From an uncultured Planctomycetaceae bacterium (GTDB taxonomy: Bacteria; Planctomycetota; Planctomycetia; Planctomycetales; Planctomycetaceae): a DNA stretch of 33,161 bases. The stretch spans positions 1-33,161 of the forward strand of contig CALFSX010000070.1 in assembly GCA_937916515.1 (NCBI GenBank). The letters are read 5' to 3'. The translations under genes and the position numbers were made by a program. Below the pieces are notes generated by a model, which searched no databases, was not told where the DNA came from, and saw only the letters and a list, made by a program, of their open reading frames with translations. Shown piece by piece: positions 26,363 to 33,161 of the stretch. The stretch's first letter is position 1. Each line of letters begins with the position of its first letter.

Positions 26363-26923
26363 ATGACCGATGTGACCATTATCCTGAAAGAGATCGCGTC
26401 GGGGGCAGCTCGAACGGAAGATCTGCTTCCGCTGGTGTACAGTGAATTGCGCCGATTGGCCGGTGCAAAATTGCAGCACGAACCGGCAGGAATCACGCTG
26501 CAGGCCACGGCTTTGGTTCACGAAGCGTTTCTGCGTTTGGTGGGTGACGAAAACGCGACTTGGGAAAATCGGCGTCACTTTATGGGAGCAGCTGCGATTG
26601 CCATGCAGCGGATTCTGGTTGAGCAGGCTCGGCAGCGTCAGCAACTGAAGCGAGGCGGTGGGCGACAGCAGGTTGAATTGATGGACGTGGCCATCGAAGT
26701 TAACAGTCAGACTTCCGACGCGGACCTGTTAGCCCTTAACGACGCTCTTGACGAATTCCAGGTTCAGGAACCTGCGAAAGCCGAATTAGTCCGGCTGCGA
26801 TATTTTGCAGGGCTTAGCGAAGAAGAAGCCGCAGAAGTATTGAATATTTCTCGAGCAACCGCGTCACGCTGGAGGACGTTCGCCAAGGCATGGCTGTATC
26901 AGCGGATTCAGGGTGCGGATTAA
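26363..26923 (+). CDS. ECF-type RNA polymerase sigma factor
   Basis: Alternative sigma factor of 186 residues from the ATG at 26363; an upstream in-frame TTG at 26255 would add 36 residues with no homology to the family. Region 2 covers about 20-90 (LLPLVYSELRRLA, ALVHEAFLRLV, WENRRHFMGAAAIAMQRILVEQ) and region 4 about 125-180, with a helix-turn-helix near LSEEEAAEVLNISRATASRW (151-170). The wording matches the planctomycete ECF group (sigma70_ECF). Such sigma factors are commonly encoded directly upstream of a membrane Ser/Thr kinase and may be controlled by it. Here the kinase gene follows on the same strand after 259 bases containing repeat copy C. Confidence 0.92.
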   Translation: MTDVTIILKEIASGAARTEDLLPLVYSELRRLAGAKLQHEPAGITLQATALVHEAFLRLVGDENATWENRRHFMGAAAIAMQRILVEQARQRQQLKRGGGRQQVELMDVAIEVNSQTSDADLLALNDALDEFQVQEPAKAELVRLRYFAGLSEEEAAEVLNISRATASRWRTFAKAWLYQRIQGAD

Positions 26924-27029
26924 CGACCGAATCGCAGTCGATCGTGAGGGAAAAACGGATTTGGAATATTCTTTGAGTTTTCCATGAGGCGCTTCGAACG
27001 CGGATCTCGCATGGTCTTGAGAGCCTAAT

Positions 27030-27146
27030 AAGGGCTTCGCCCTTGACCCAGTGACGTGGCATGCGGAAAAAAGTGGGGCGTTCAAACCGCCGAGCCGCTC
27101 CGTTGTTGCTCTGAAAAAAGGCGTGCGCACCGTGCGCGCATCTTTT
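27030..27146 (+). repeat. Dispersed repeat, copy C
   Basis: The first 24 bases are identical to copy A, including the aagggc-ttc-gccctt hairpin, and the ccgctccgttgt block is shared. It ends with one GTGCGCACC unit plus a partial one and gcatctttt. It lies between the sigma factor and the kinase and ends 36 bases before the kinase ATG, so it is probably within the kinase leader RNA. Confidence 0.85.
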
Positions 27147-27182
27147 CCGTAAGCCGCTATGATTTTCCCGCAGGAGCCAGCC

Positions 27183-30100
27183 ATGACAGACCCCGAAAAA
27201 GAAAATTCAAACGCATTCAGTTCGTCGAATGCGGACGCTTTGGGGCCGACCATTGGCGGGCAGAGTTCTGCAGAGGACGTTTCTGTATCGCCGCAATCTG
27301 TTGAAGGGATTTTTCTGCAGGCTTTGCAGATTGAAGATCCGGGGGCTCGAGAAGAATTTCTTGTGCAGCTATCGAGCGAAGATCAGGATCGTGGTCTTCG
27401 AGTGCGCGCTCTACTGCGAGCCTACGATGACGCGGGCAGCTTTCTGGAATCACCCGTTGGCGGAACAAAGCCGTCCGAGGACATTTCGCTTGGTTTTCTG
27501 AAGCCTGCCGACAAAGAAGGCGTATTGGGAACGATTGGGCCGTACGAAGTTTTAGAGGTGATTGGTCGCGGCGGCATGGGAGTGGTCCTGCGAGCGGTTG
27601 ATCCCAAGCTGAATCGCGTTGTCGCGGTGAAGGCCCTGCTTCCGGAACTGGCCGCCAATCCAAATTCACGACGGCGTTTTCTGCGAGAAGCTCAGGCGGC
27701 CGCGGCCATCAGCCATTCTCATGTGGTCACCATTCACGCGGTGGATGACGCTCACCAGGACGTCAACGGAAAACCGGTGCCACCCTATCTAGTGATGGAA
27801 TGCGTCGTCGGGCAATCACTGCAGCAGAAGCTGGATCGAGTTGGCACGCTGCGACTGGCGGAAATACTTCGTATCAGCCGGCAGATCGCTGAGGGCCTCG
27901 CGGCCGCTCACAAGCAGGGGCTGATTCATCGCGATATCAAACCTGCGAATATTCTGTTGGAGAACGGTGTTGAACGAGTCAAAATTACAGACTTCGGTCT
28001 GGCTCGCGCCATCGACGACATCACCGTCACTCGCACGGGAGAAGTTTGCGGCACGCCTCAATACATGTCACCCGAACAGGCTGGCGGCGAGCGAGTCGAT
28101 CATTGCAGCGACCTGTTCAGCCTGGGCTGCGTGATGTATGCCATGTGTACGGGACACAGTCCGTTTCGTGGCGACAGCATTGCTCACGTGATTAAGCGAG
28201 TTACTCAGGACGTGCCGCGATCCATCGCCGAACAAAACCCGGAGATTCCCACATGGTTGGTGGAGATCATTACGTGTCTGCTGCAAAAGAATCCGGAACA
28301 TCGGTTTCAAAGTGCGGAAGGTGTGGTGGCAATTCTGGATCAGCATTTGTCGAGAATTCAGCACCCAACGGAATCTGGTTCGCATTCAGCAATCAATCAA
28401 CATGTGCCGAAAGCTGATGCGGCCGAAGATCCGTTGTTGGCCGCTGCTGCACACTCCGCAGGGAAGCCCTCGATCGCGAAGTCAGTGAGCGACGCAGCGG
28501 AAACATTTGTCGCCGCGTCAACATCGTCCGCAAAGGTGTTGGTGCCGAACTGGATGCGGTCTCTAAGCCGAATTTGGCTTATGTTGGCGTCGGCTTTTGT
28601 TGTCATTCTGCTGATTATCCAGAACACGCCCAACGTTGGAATCGGATCGGCAGAATTGATGATCGTATTCACGATCGGCGGCTTTGGCTCCATCCTGATG
28701 GCGATTTTGCTGTCACGCAAAGCTGTTACACGAGAAGTGATGGCGATTGCTTTGTTTCTGGGACTGGGGCCTCTGGGCTTGCTGCTGTATCTGTTAATCA
28801 AGGATGGCCTACAGCCTGTACCGTCGGATGAGCCAGAGCCACCAGTCAACAACTTCGGGATGCCTTCGCCAGAACTTGAGCGACCATTGCCGCCACAAAC
28901 ATCGCCGGCACAAACATCGAAAACAGTTGGTGTGCAGTTTGGAGAAGTGCATGTTCAGGTGCCAACTGAAAACTATCTGCACTACGCGGCCACCAAACGT
29001 CTGGGCTTAGTCTGCATTCTATTTTTTCTGGGCGGTGCAATCTATTCACTGACTTCCGTGCCGGCAGATGTACTGAAGGCCGAGTCGGTTGATGGTCGTC
29101 TTGTCAGTCGCATTGCCATGTTCGCCGTCGCGCAGCTGGCGGCGTGGGGTGGAGCAACGCTGGCTGTCTGGTATGCAGGGAGATTTCCGTTGCGTAGCTG
29201 GGGACTGCTGAGTTCCGTGATGTTTGGTTGTATCTTTGGAGGATATTTCTGGGCGACCGCTTTGCGAACGCCAGCTTTCAGTCAGACTCTGATAGGGATC
29301 GCCCTTCTGCCCACAGCTGGCTGGATTCTGTACGCTGGATTTGTGCTGCGTCAGTGCAGAACTCTGCCGCAGTTCCGAACATTGTTCGTTCCAACATCAC
29401 AAAAAGCAGGGTTGCAAAAATGGTGGTTGCCCGTGCTTGTGATGGGATTTTGCGGTTACCTGCTGTTTATTAGTTCAGCAAAACAAACGGTGGTGCTGTC
29501 TAAGGAAGACAGCCATAAAGCCGCTGAGTTTGTTGCTCAACGATTTCACAAACCGGTTTCGGTACAGTCGATCGGCAATAATCAGGCCGTCGTTGCCATG
29601 CGGTCTGGATCGGCAGCCGCTGTTCTTATTCACCTGGTGAAGAAAGCGAACGGCTTATGGGATCTCGACCCCGCTCATCACGCCACTCAGATTGAAATCG
29701 GCAAAGGCGACACTTTGGGGCCAGCCAACGATGAATGGGGCGGTCTTATTCTGGATTGCGGCGATCCCGGGACTTTCGTTGCGATTGTCGGAATGGGGCC
29801 GCGCATTATCGAATCGAGTTATGAACTGCTTCCGGCAGGGCGACATAAGCTGCCGGTGGGGACATACGAAGTTTTAATTCTTGACACACAAGCTGGTTGG
29901 TTACGCGATGTGAAGTCTAATTCAAAGGGGGATTATGAGAAGCTCTATCCACGAATTGAGGAGCAATTCGAAAACGTGGAAATTGGAAGAAAGCCTTATG
30001 ACGCTGATTCGGGTGCCTTTACATTTTCAGAATACAGCCCGTCATCGAAGGGCTCATTGGTCATCATCAAGCCCGGTGAATTCACATCAGTGGTCGCGAA

Positions 30101-30521
30101 ACGCAATCTGAAGGAAATTTCTTCTGGAAGCTGGCAGTTCAATCGTGACGGGGCCGAACGATTTTTGCAGGGCCAGTTTTATCGATTTCTATGGAACGGT
30201 ACCAAGTACTCACTGTCGGCCAACCAGGCAAAAGTGGTTGATGTGCTGTTGAAGCATCTTGCCGATGGACAACCGGCCATGCCTGAAGCAGACGTGATGG
30301 CCGCAGTCTTCGATCAGCCAGACAAACGCCCTGTCAGCGTGAAGGCTGTCTTCAACGATGGATCGCATCCAGCCTGGGAAATGGTCGTCACATCAACCGC
30401 CGGTGCAGAAGCGAATGAGAGCAGCATCTCGCTGATTCCGCTACTGCCAGAGCCACCGACTGCTGGCGAAAAGGCAAAAGCGGTGCCAGCTTTGTCAGAT
30501 TTCGCAGCGGATGTTGAATAG
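27183..30521 (+). CDS. Membrane Ser/Thr protein kinase, PknB type
   Basis: Protein kinase of 1112 residues. The ATG at 27183 has AGGAG 6 bases upstream and is preferred over the ATG at 27159. The kinase domain covers about 120-385: glycine loop GRGGMG (128-133), lysine K150 in VAVKAL, catalytic HRDIKPAN (249-256), DFG at 270-272, and GTPQYMSPEQ. All key residues are present, so it should be active. About eight hydrophobic segments follow (from about 464 to 765), and a soluble tail of about 350 residues ends the protein. The N-terminal 115 residues before the kinase are typical of planctomycete kinases encoded after ECF sigma factors. It probably senses a signal through its membrane or tail part and controls the sigma factor; this is inference. 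Confidence 0.92.
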   Translation: MTDPEKENSNAFSSSNADALGPTIGGQSSAEDVSVSPQSVEGIFLQALQIEDPGAREEFLVQLSSEDQDRGLRVRALLRAYDDAGSFLESPVGGTKPSEDISLGFLKPADKEGVLGTIGPYEVLEVIGRGGMGVVLRAVDPKLNRVVAVKALLPELAANPNSRRRFLREAQAAAAISHSHVVTIHAVDDAHQDVNGKPVPPYLVMECVVGQSLQQKLDRVGTLRLAEILRISRQIAEGLAAAHKQGLIHRDIKPANILLENGVERVKITDFGLARAIDDITVTRTGEVCGTPQYMSPEQAGGERVDHCSDLFSLGCVMYAMCTGHSPFRGDSIAHVIKRVTQDVPRSIAEQNPEIPTWLVEIITCLLQKNPEHRFQSAEGVVAILDQHLSRIQHPTESGSHSAINQHVPKADAAEDPLLAAAAHSAGKPSIAKSVSDAAETFVAASTSSAKVLVPNWMRSLSRIWLMLASAFVVILLIIQNTPNVGIGSAELMIVFTIGGFGSILMAILLSRKAVTREVMAIALFLGLGPLGLLLYLLIKDGLQPVPSDEPEPPVNNFGMPSPELERPLPPQTSPAQTSKTVGVQFGEVHVQVPTENYLHYAATKRLGLVCILFFLGGAIYSLTSVPADVLKAESVDGRLVSRIAMFAVAQLAAWGGATLAVWYAGRFPLRSWGLLSSVMFGCIFGGYFWATALRTPAFSQTLIGIALLPTAGWILYAGFVLRQCRTLPQFRTLFVPTSQKAGLQKWWLPVLVMGFCGYLLFISSAKQTVVLSKEDSHKAAEFVAQRFHKPVSVQSIGNNQAVVAMRSGSAAAVLIHLVKKANGLWDLDPAHHATQIEIGKGDTLGPANDEWGGLILDCGDPGTFVAIVGMGPRIIESSYELLPAGRHKLPVGTYEVLILDTQAGWLRDVKSNSKGDYEKLYPRIEEQFENVEIGRKPYDADSGAFTFSEYSPSSKGSLVIIKPGEFTSVVAKRNLKEISSGSWQFNRDGAERFLQGQFYRFLWNGTKYSLSANQAKVVDVLLKHLADGQPAMPEADVMAAVFDQPDKRPVSVKAVFNDGSHPAWEMVVTSTAGAEANESSISLIPLLPEPPTAGEKAKAVPALSDFAADVE

Positions 30522-30593
30522 AGAACGCACCAGGCGATCGCAGGCGAACTGTTAGATGAGCACGTTGACTCAATCGCGTCATATGAATCACAG

Positions 30594-30615
30594 CCCGCCT
30601 GGGCCGCGAGGCGGG
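30594..30615. terminator. GC-rich hairpin after the kinase gene
   Basis: CCCGCCT (30594-30600) and AGGCGGG (30609-30615) pair perfectly around an 8-base loop, 72 bases after the kinase stop. There is no T-run after it, so it is a possible terminator or a repeat. The rest of the 336-base gap 30522-30857 shows nothing recognisable. Confidence 0.5.
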
Positions 30616-30857
30616 TGGCCCCACTTCCTCTGTGAGTAGACGATGACAATATTGATCTGATTTCCATTTATGTATCCGTCGATGGCTCGTGCGAGTTCCG
30701 TTTGCAACGGGCAAGTTCTTTTTTAGGTGTGATTTTGAAACGCTTTCTATTCCTGAGAATCTGCGTGTTCAGAGTGATCGGCAGACCCGATGGATGATTG
30801 GTTGTCGTAATATGCGATTGTGGAGAGCGAGACATTTTACCTTTGGGCGGATGTTTC

Positions 30858-31649
30858 GTGGCAAAAAGGCTGACAGCCTTCAGAAATCGCGGATGGCGGA
30901 TCGCAACAACGATCCTGCTTGCGGTTGGCTGTTGCGCGATGTGGCTGCCTGTGCCTCAGGTGAGTTCGCCGGGAAAAGACCGGTCCGAACCCTATCCCTG
31001 CATGGATCGCCCGTGCGGCTGTGCATCAGCCGAACAGTGCTGGAAGAAGTGCTGCTGTTTCACCAACCAAGAAAAAATTTCCTGGGCAGAACGAACCGGC
31101 GTGAAGGTGCCCGAATACGCTGTTGCCGCCGCGGGTCGAGAAAAAGCTCAGAAAACCGCGGCTACCGCTGCTCCAAAGTGCGAGCATTGCGTCGCCGCAT
31201 CTGCAGATTCAGCGGCTTCGGCAACTACAGACGCTGCGGTGACGTCGAAGAAGACGAACTTGAATCACAACGCGGCGACACCGGAATTGTGTGGCGTGGC
31301 GTCAGAAACGAATGTCGTTCGCGTCGATGATGAACCTTCCTCAGCATGCTGCGACGCCGAACAGACAACGCCCGTTAAGGAAGCCACAGCGAAGCGCCGT
31401 CAGGATGCTGATGAACGTGCTCCGAGCTACTTCTGTGGAATTGCTGCATTGGAATGTCAGGGGCTGACGTCGTTGTTTCAGATTCTGTCGCTGACGATGC
31501 TGCCTGAAAAATCCTGTCCCGAAATCGAGGGCGAAGACATGTCATCGAACGTGCCTGCGTTCGACGTGTTGGTCTGCAGTTGCGAATGGCCTCCCCCTGA
31601 GCCTCCGCCGCGCATAGGCGTTGCAGGCTTCCGCGCTGTTCAGGCCTGA
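30858..31649 (+). CDS. Cysteine-rich exported protein
   Basis: Protein of 264 residues from the GTG at 30858. A hydrophobic segment (14-32) follows basic residues and could be an uncleaved signal anchor. A compact cysteine cluster comes next: C48, C53, C55, C61 and C65-C67, in the wording PCMDRPCGC, EQCWKKCCCF, then WAERTGVKVPE. I recall similar CGCxSAEQCWxxCCCF modules in other bacteria of unknown function; binding of copper or another metal is plausible but not shown. The rest is alanine-rich and low-complexity with further cysteine pairs (CEHC, CC) and ends in CSCEWPPPEPPP. The frame opens upstream at 30798 with a TTG, but the GTG fits the signal better; the ribosome site is weak. Repeat-like DNA lies downstream. 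Confidence 0.75.
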   Translation: MAKRLTAFRNRGWRIATTILLAVGCCAMWLPVPQVSSPGKDRSEPYPCMDRPCGCASAEQCWKKCCCFTNQEKISWAERTGVKVPEYAVAAAGREKAQKTAATAAPKCEHCVAASADSAASATTDAAVTSKKTNLNHNAATPELCGVASETNVVRVDDEPSSACCDAEQTTPVKEATAKRRQDADERAPSYFCGIAALECQGLTSLFQILSLTMLPEKSCPEIEGEDMSSNVPAFDVLVCSCEWPPPEPPPRIGVAGFRAVQA

Positions 31650-32045
31650 TTCTTACAGCACCGTTGTGCTTTCATAGAACGCTGCCCGCTGCGCGACTTC
31701 TGCAATCAATACGTGGACGGCACTTCCAAAGTGCGACTCGTGTCCGCGCGCTCACGCTCAGTTTCAGCTCGCTCTCCACAAAGCAGCCTGTTCTGCATCG
31801 TGAGCGCGTGATCACGGGCCGCGCAGCTGGAGTCGTGCCGCAAAGCTTAACCCGTGGCCGAAAGGCCAGGCCGTAACAGCAACCAAGAACAAAAACCTGG
31901 CCTCTCGGCCACGGGTTAAACGAGTTGGTTTGGGACTTAAACCACCGTTATCTGTTTCATTGCACACATCGTAAATTGTCGCGGTCGGTGAATTCTGTTC
32001 ACCGCTGCAGTACGCCGCGAATTTTTAGTGAAAGACAATTCCTTC
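31650..32045. other. Intergenic region containing a large palindrome
   Basis: A 396-base gap between the cysteine-rich gene and the second DUF1559 gene. It contains the palindrome at 31847-31919 (separate entry). A 70-codon frame at 31664-31876 runs into the palindrome, has no ribosome site and is rejected as a gene. The DUF1559 promoter should lie between the palindrome and 32046. Confidence 0.45.
31847..31919. repeat. 24-base near-perfect palindrome
   Basis: The arms ttaacccgtggccgaaaggc... (31847-31870) and 31896-31919 are complementary at 23 of 24 positions around a 25-base loop. The inner block (ggccagg/cctggcc) is exact. It sits between two genes of the same direction, so it might stop transcription from the cysteine-rich gene, or it may be a mobile repeat. 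It differs in sequence from the other palindromes in the window. Confidence 0.85.
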
Positions 32046-33149
32046 ATGGCTTCATTCAAGCAAAACAAAATCCGCAAACGCGGCTTCACTCTGATCGAAC
32101 TTCTGGTCGTCATTGCGATCATCGCCATCCTGATTGCGTTGCTGCTACCGGCCGTGCAGCAGGCGCGCGAGGCAGCTCGGCGAACGCAGTGCAAGAACAA
32201 TCTGAAGCAATTCGGGCTGGCGCTGCACAACTATGAAGGAACATTTGGCATGTTCCCGATGACAAACGCTCAGAACTATCTGCCGAACACTCAGGGATTT
32301 TCTCCTCAAGCTCGTCTGCTGCCTTACATGGAACAGGCGAACCTGCAGAATCTTCTCGACTTTACTCAACCAGCCTTCACCGGCCCCTTCAATGCGCTGG
32401 TGCCGAATCCGCAATTTGCATCTGCCTTCGCAACACCGCTGCAGGTGATGCTGTGTCCAAGTGATCCGGCCGAAACACAAAACACCGGAGCTGGCGGAGC
32501 TGTTTATTCGGGCCTGAACTACATGATCAGCTATGGCAGCGGCACCAATGCCAACTATGACCTGCGCTGGCGAACTGACGGGATCTGCTATGAAAATTCC
32601 AACGCGAAGATTCGAGACATCACGGATGGCACTTCCAATACGGTCATCATGAGCGAATCCATTCGCAGTGTTGGAGCCGACTTCACTCTGGCAGCTGGCA
32701 CTCTGCCGAAGTTCAACTACCAGGCGACGTTGAATGGTTCGTCCGGCGTCAGTGCAGCTCGTCAGCCCGTTCAGGGACTTGCAGGATCAGGCGGCGGCTG
32801 GGTCAACGGGCCCGCTGGTGTGATCAACAACCCTGACCTCGCAACGATCTGGCCAATGAAGTCAACGTGGCGAGGTGCCGCAAGCGCTGCGCTTCGCGGT
32901 CGAGGCACATCGTGGGCGCATTCCGGTGCGATCAGCACATTGACGAACGGCTACAACACGCCCAACAGCAAAATTCCGGATGTCGTCATTCACTTCACCG
33001 GCTTTTTTGGCCCTCGAAGCTGGCACGTCGGTGGCGCGCAAGTGCTGTTGGGCGATGGCGCGGTCAAGTTTCTGAGTGACAACATCGACACGGTGCTGCA
33101 TAGAGGGATGCACAGTCGCAACGGCGGTGAAGTGCTGGGTGAGTTTTGA
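32046..33149 (+). CDS. Second DUF1559 protein with pilin-like N-terminus
   Basis: Protein of 367 residues from the ATG at 32046; a GTG at 32028 would add six residues. [18 protein letters not shown] (residues 12-29) is the prepilin cleavage and N-methylation motif, followed by [18 protein letters not shown]. The body has the DUF1559 features, including DGTSNTVIMSES and the C-terminal HVGGAQVLLGDGAVKFLSDNID and GGEVLGEF. Probably exported and filament- or surface-associated, function unknown. It is complete; the stop lies 12 bases before the window ends, so any partner gene is out of view. No strong ribosome site was seen. Confidence 0.95.
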   Translation: MASFKQNKIRKRGFTLIELLVVIAIIAILIALLLPAVQQAREAARRTQCKNNLKQFGLALHNYEGTFGMFPMTNAQNYLPNTQGFSPQARLLPYMEQANLQNLLDFTQPAFTGPFNALVPNPQFASAFATPLQVMLCPSDPAETQNTGAGGAVYSGLNYMISYGSGTNANYDLRWRTDGICYENSNAKIRDITDGTSNTVIMSESIRSVGADFTLAAGTLPKFNYQATLNGSSGVSAARQPVQGLAGSGGGWVNGPAGVINNPDLATIWPMKSTWRGAASAALRGRGTSWAHSGAISTLTNGYNTPNSKIPDVVIHFTGFFGPRSWHVGGAQVLLGDGAVKFLSDNIDTVLHRGMHSRNGGEVLGEF

Positions 33150-33161
33150 GTTGGAAGTTGG

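Noticed and set aside
31664-31876. 70-codon plus-strand frame
   Set aside because: No ribosome site, random-looking arginine-rich product that runs into a palindrome.

Overview
The window looks like chromosomal DNA of a planctomycete. The evidence is two DUF1559 proteins with pilin-like N-termini, a DUF1598-type exported protein, an ECF sigma factor directly upstream of a large membrane-anchored Ser/Thr kinase, a secreted formylglycine sulfatase, a short lipoprotein-like carrier with a carboxypeptidase-regulatory-type fold, and a secreted esterase with EF-hand loops. Gene density is moderate, many intergenic gaps are 200-600 bases long, and several gaps hold imperfect palindromes. I cannot name a genus from sequence alone. 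No rRNA, tRNA, CRISPR array, phage module or complete insertion sequence was seen.

Layout. 1-5 kb: a membrane-spanning P-loop NTPase (-), a DUF1598-type exported protein (+) and HemW (-). 5-10 kb: a large FtsX-type permease without an adjacent ATPase, then a secreted mutarotase-like protein. 10.1-13.2 kb: the clearest operon, a YtrA-type GntR regulator, an ABC ATPase and a many-pass permease, behind a near-consensus promoter whose -10 box lies inside a perfect dyad. 13.5-16.2 kb: a variant metallo-beta-lactamase-fold hydrolase and a small CopD-like membrane protein (both -), then an unrecognised ORF (+). 16.6-19.7 kb: a three-module secreted enzyme (EF-hands, esterase, glycosidase-like barrel) and a broken small gene that contains a dispersed repeat. 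19.6-21.2 kb: a DUF1559 plus carrier-protein pair (-). 21.9-26 kb: sulfatase, Mn-type superoxide dismutase with a clear terminator, and a phytoene-desaturase-type flavoprotein. 26.4-30.5 kb: ECF sigma factor plus kinase. 30.9-33.1 kb: a cysteine-rich exported protein and a second DUF1559 protein.

The most unusual feature is a dispersed repeat of about 100-130 bases present three times (8.8 kb, 19.3 kb inverted, 27.0 kb). It has a hairpin at one end and GTGCGCA-type units at the other. One copy lies inside a gene that is already interrupted by a stop codon, which suggests past mobility. At least four other palindromes of different sequence sit at gene ends. I did not find a multi-gene system that I can defend as new; the best candidates for follow-up are the repeat family, the tri-modular hydrolase, the NTPase with an internal membrane hairpin, and the cysteine-rich exported protein.
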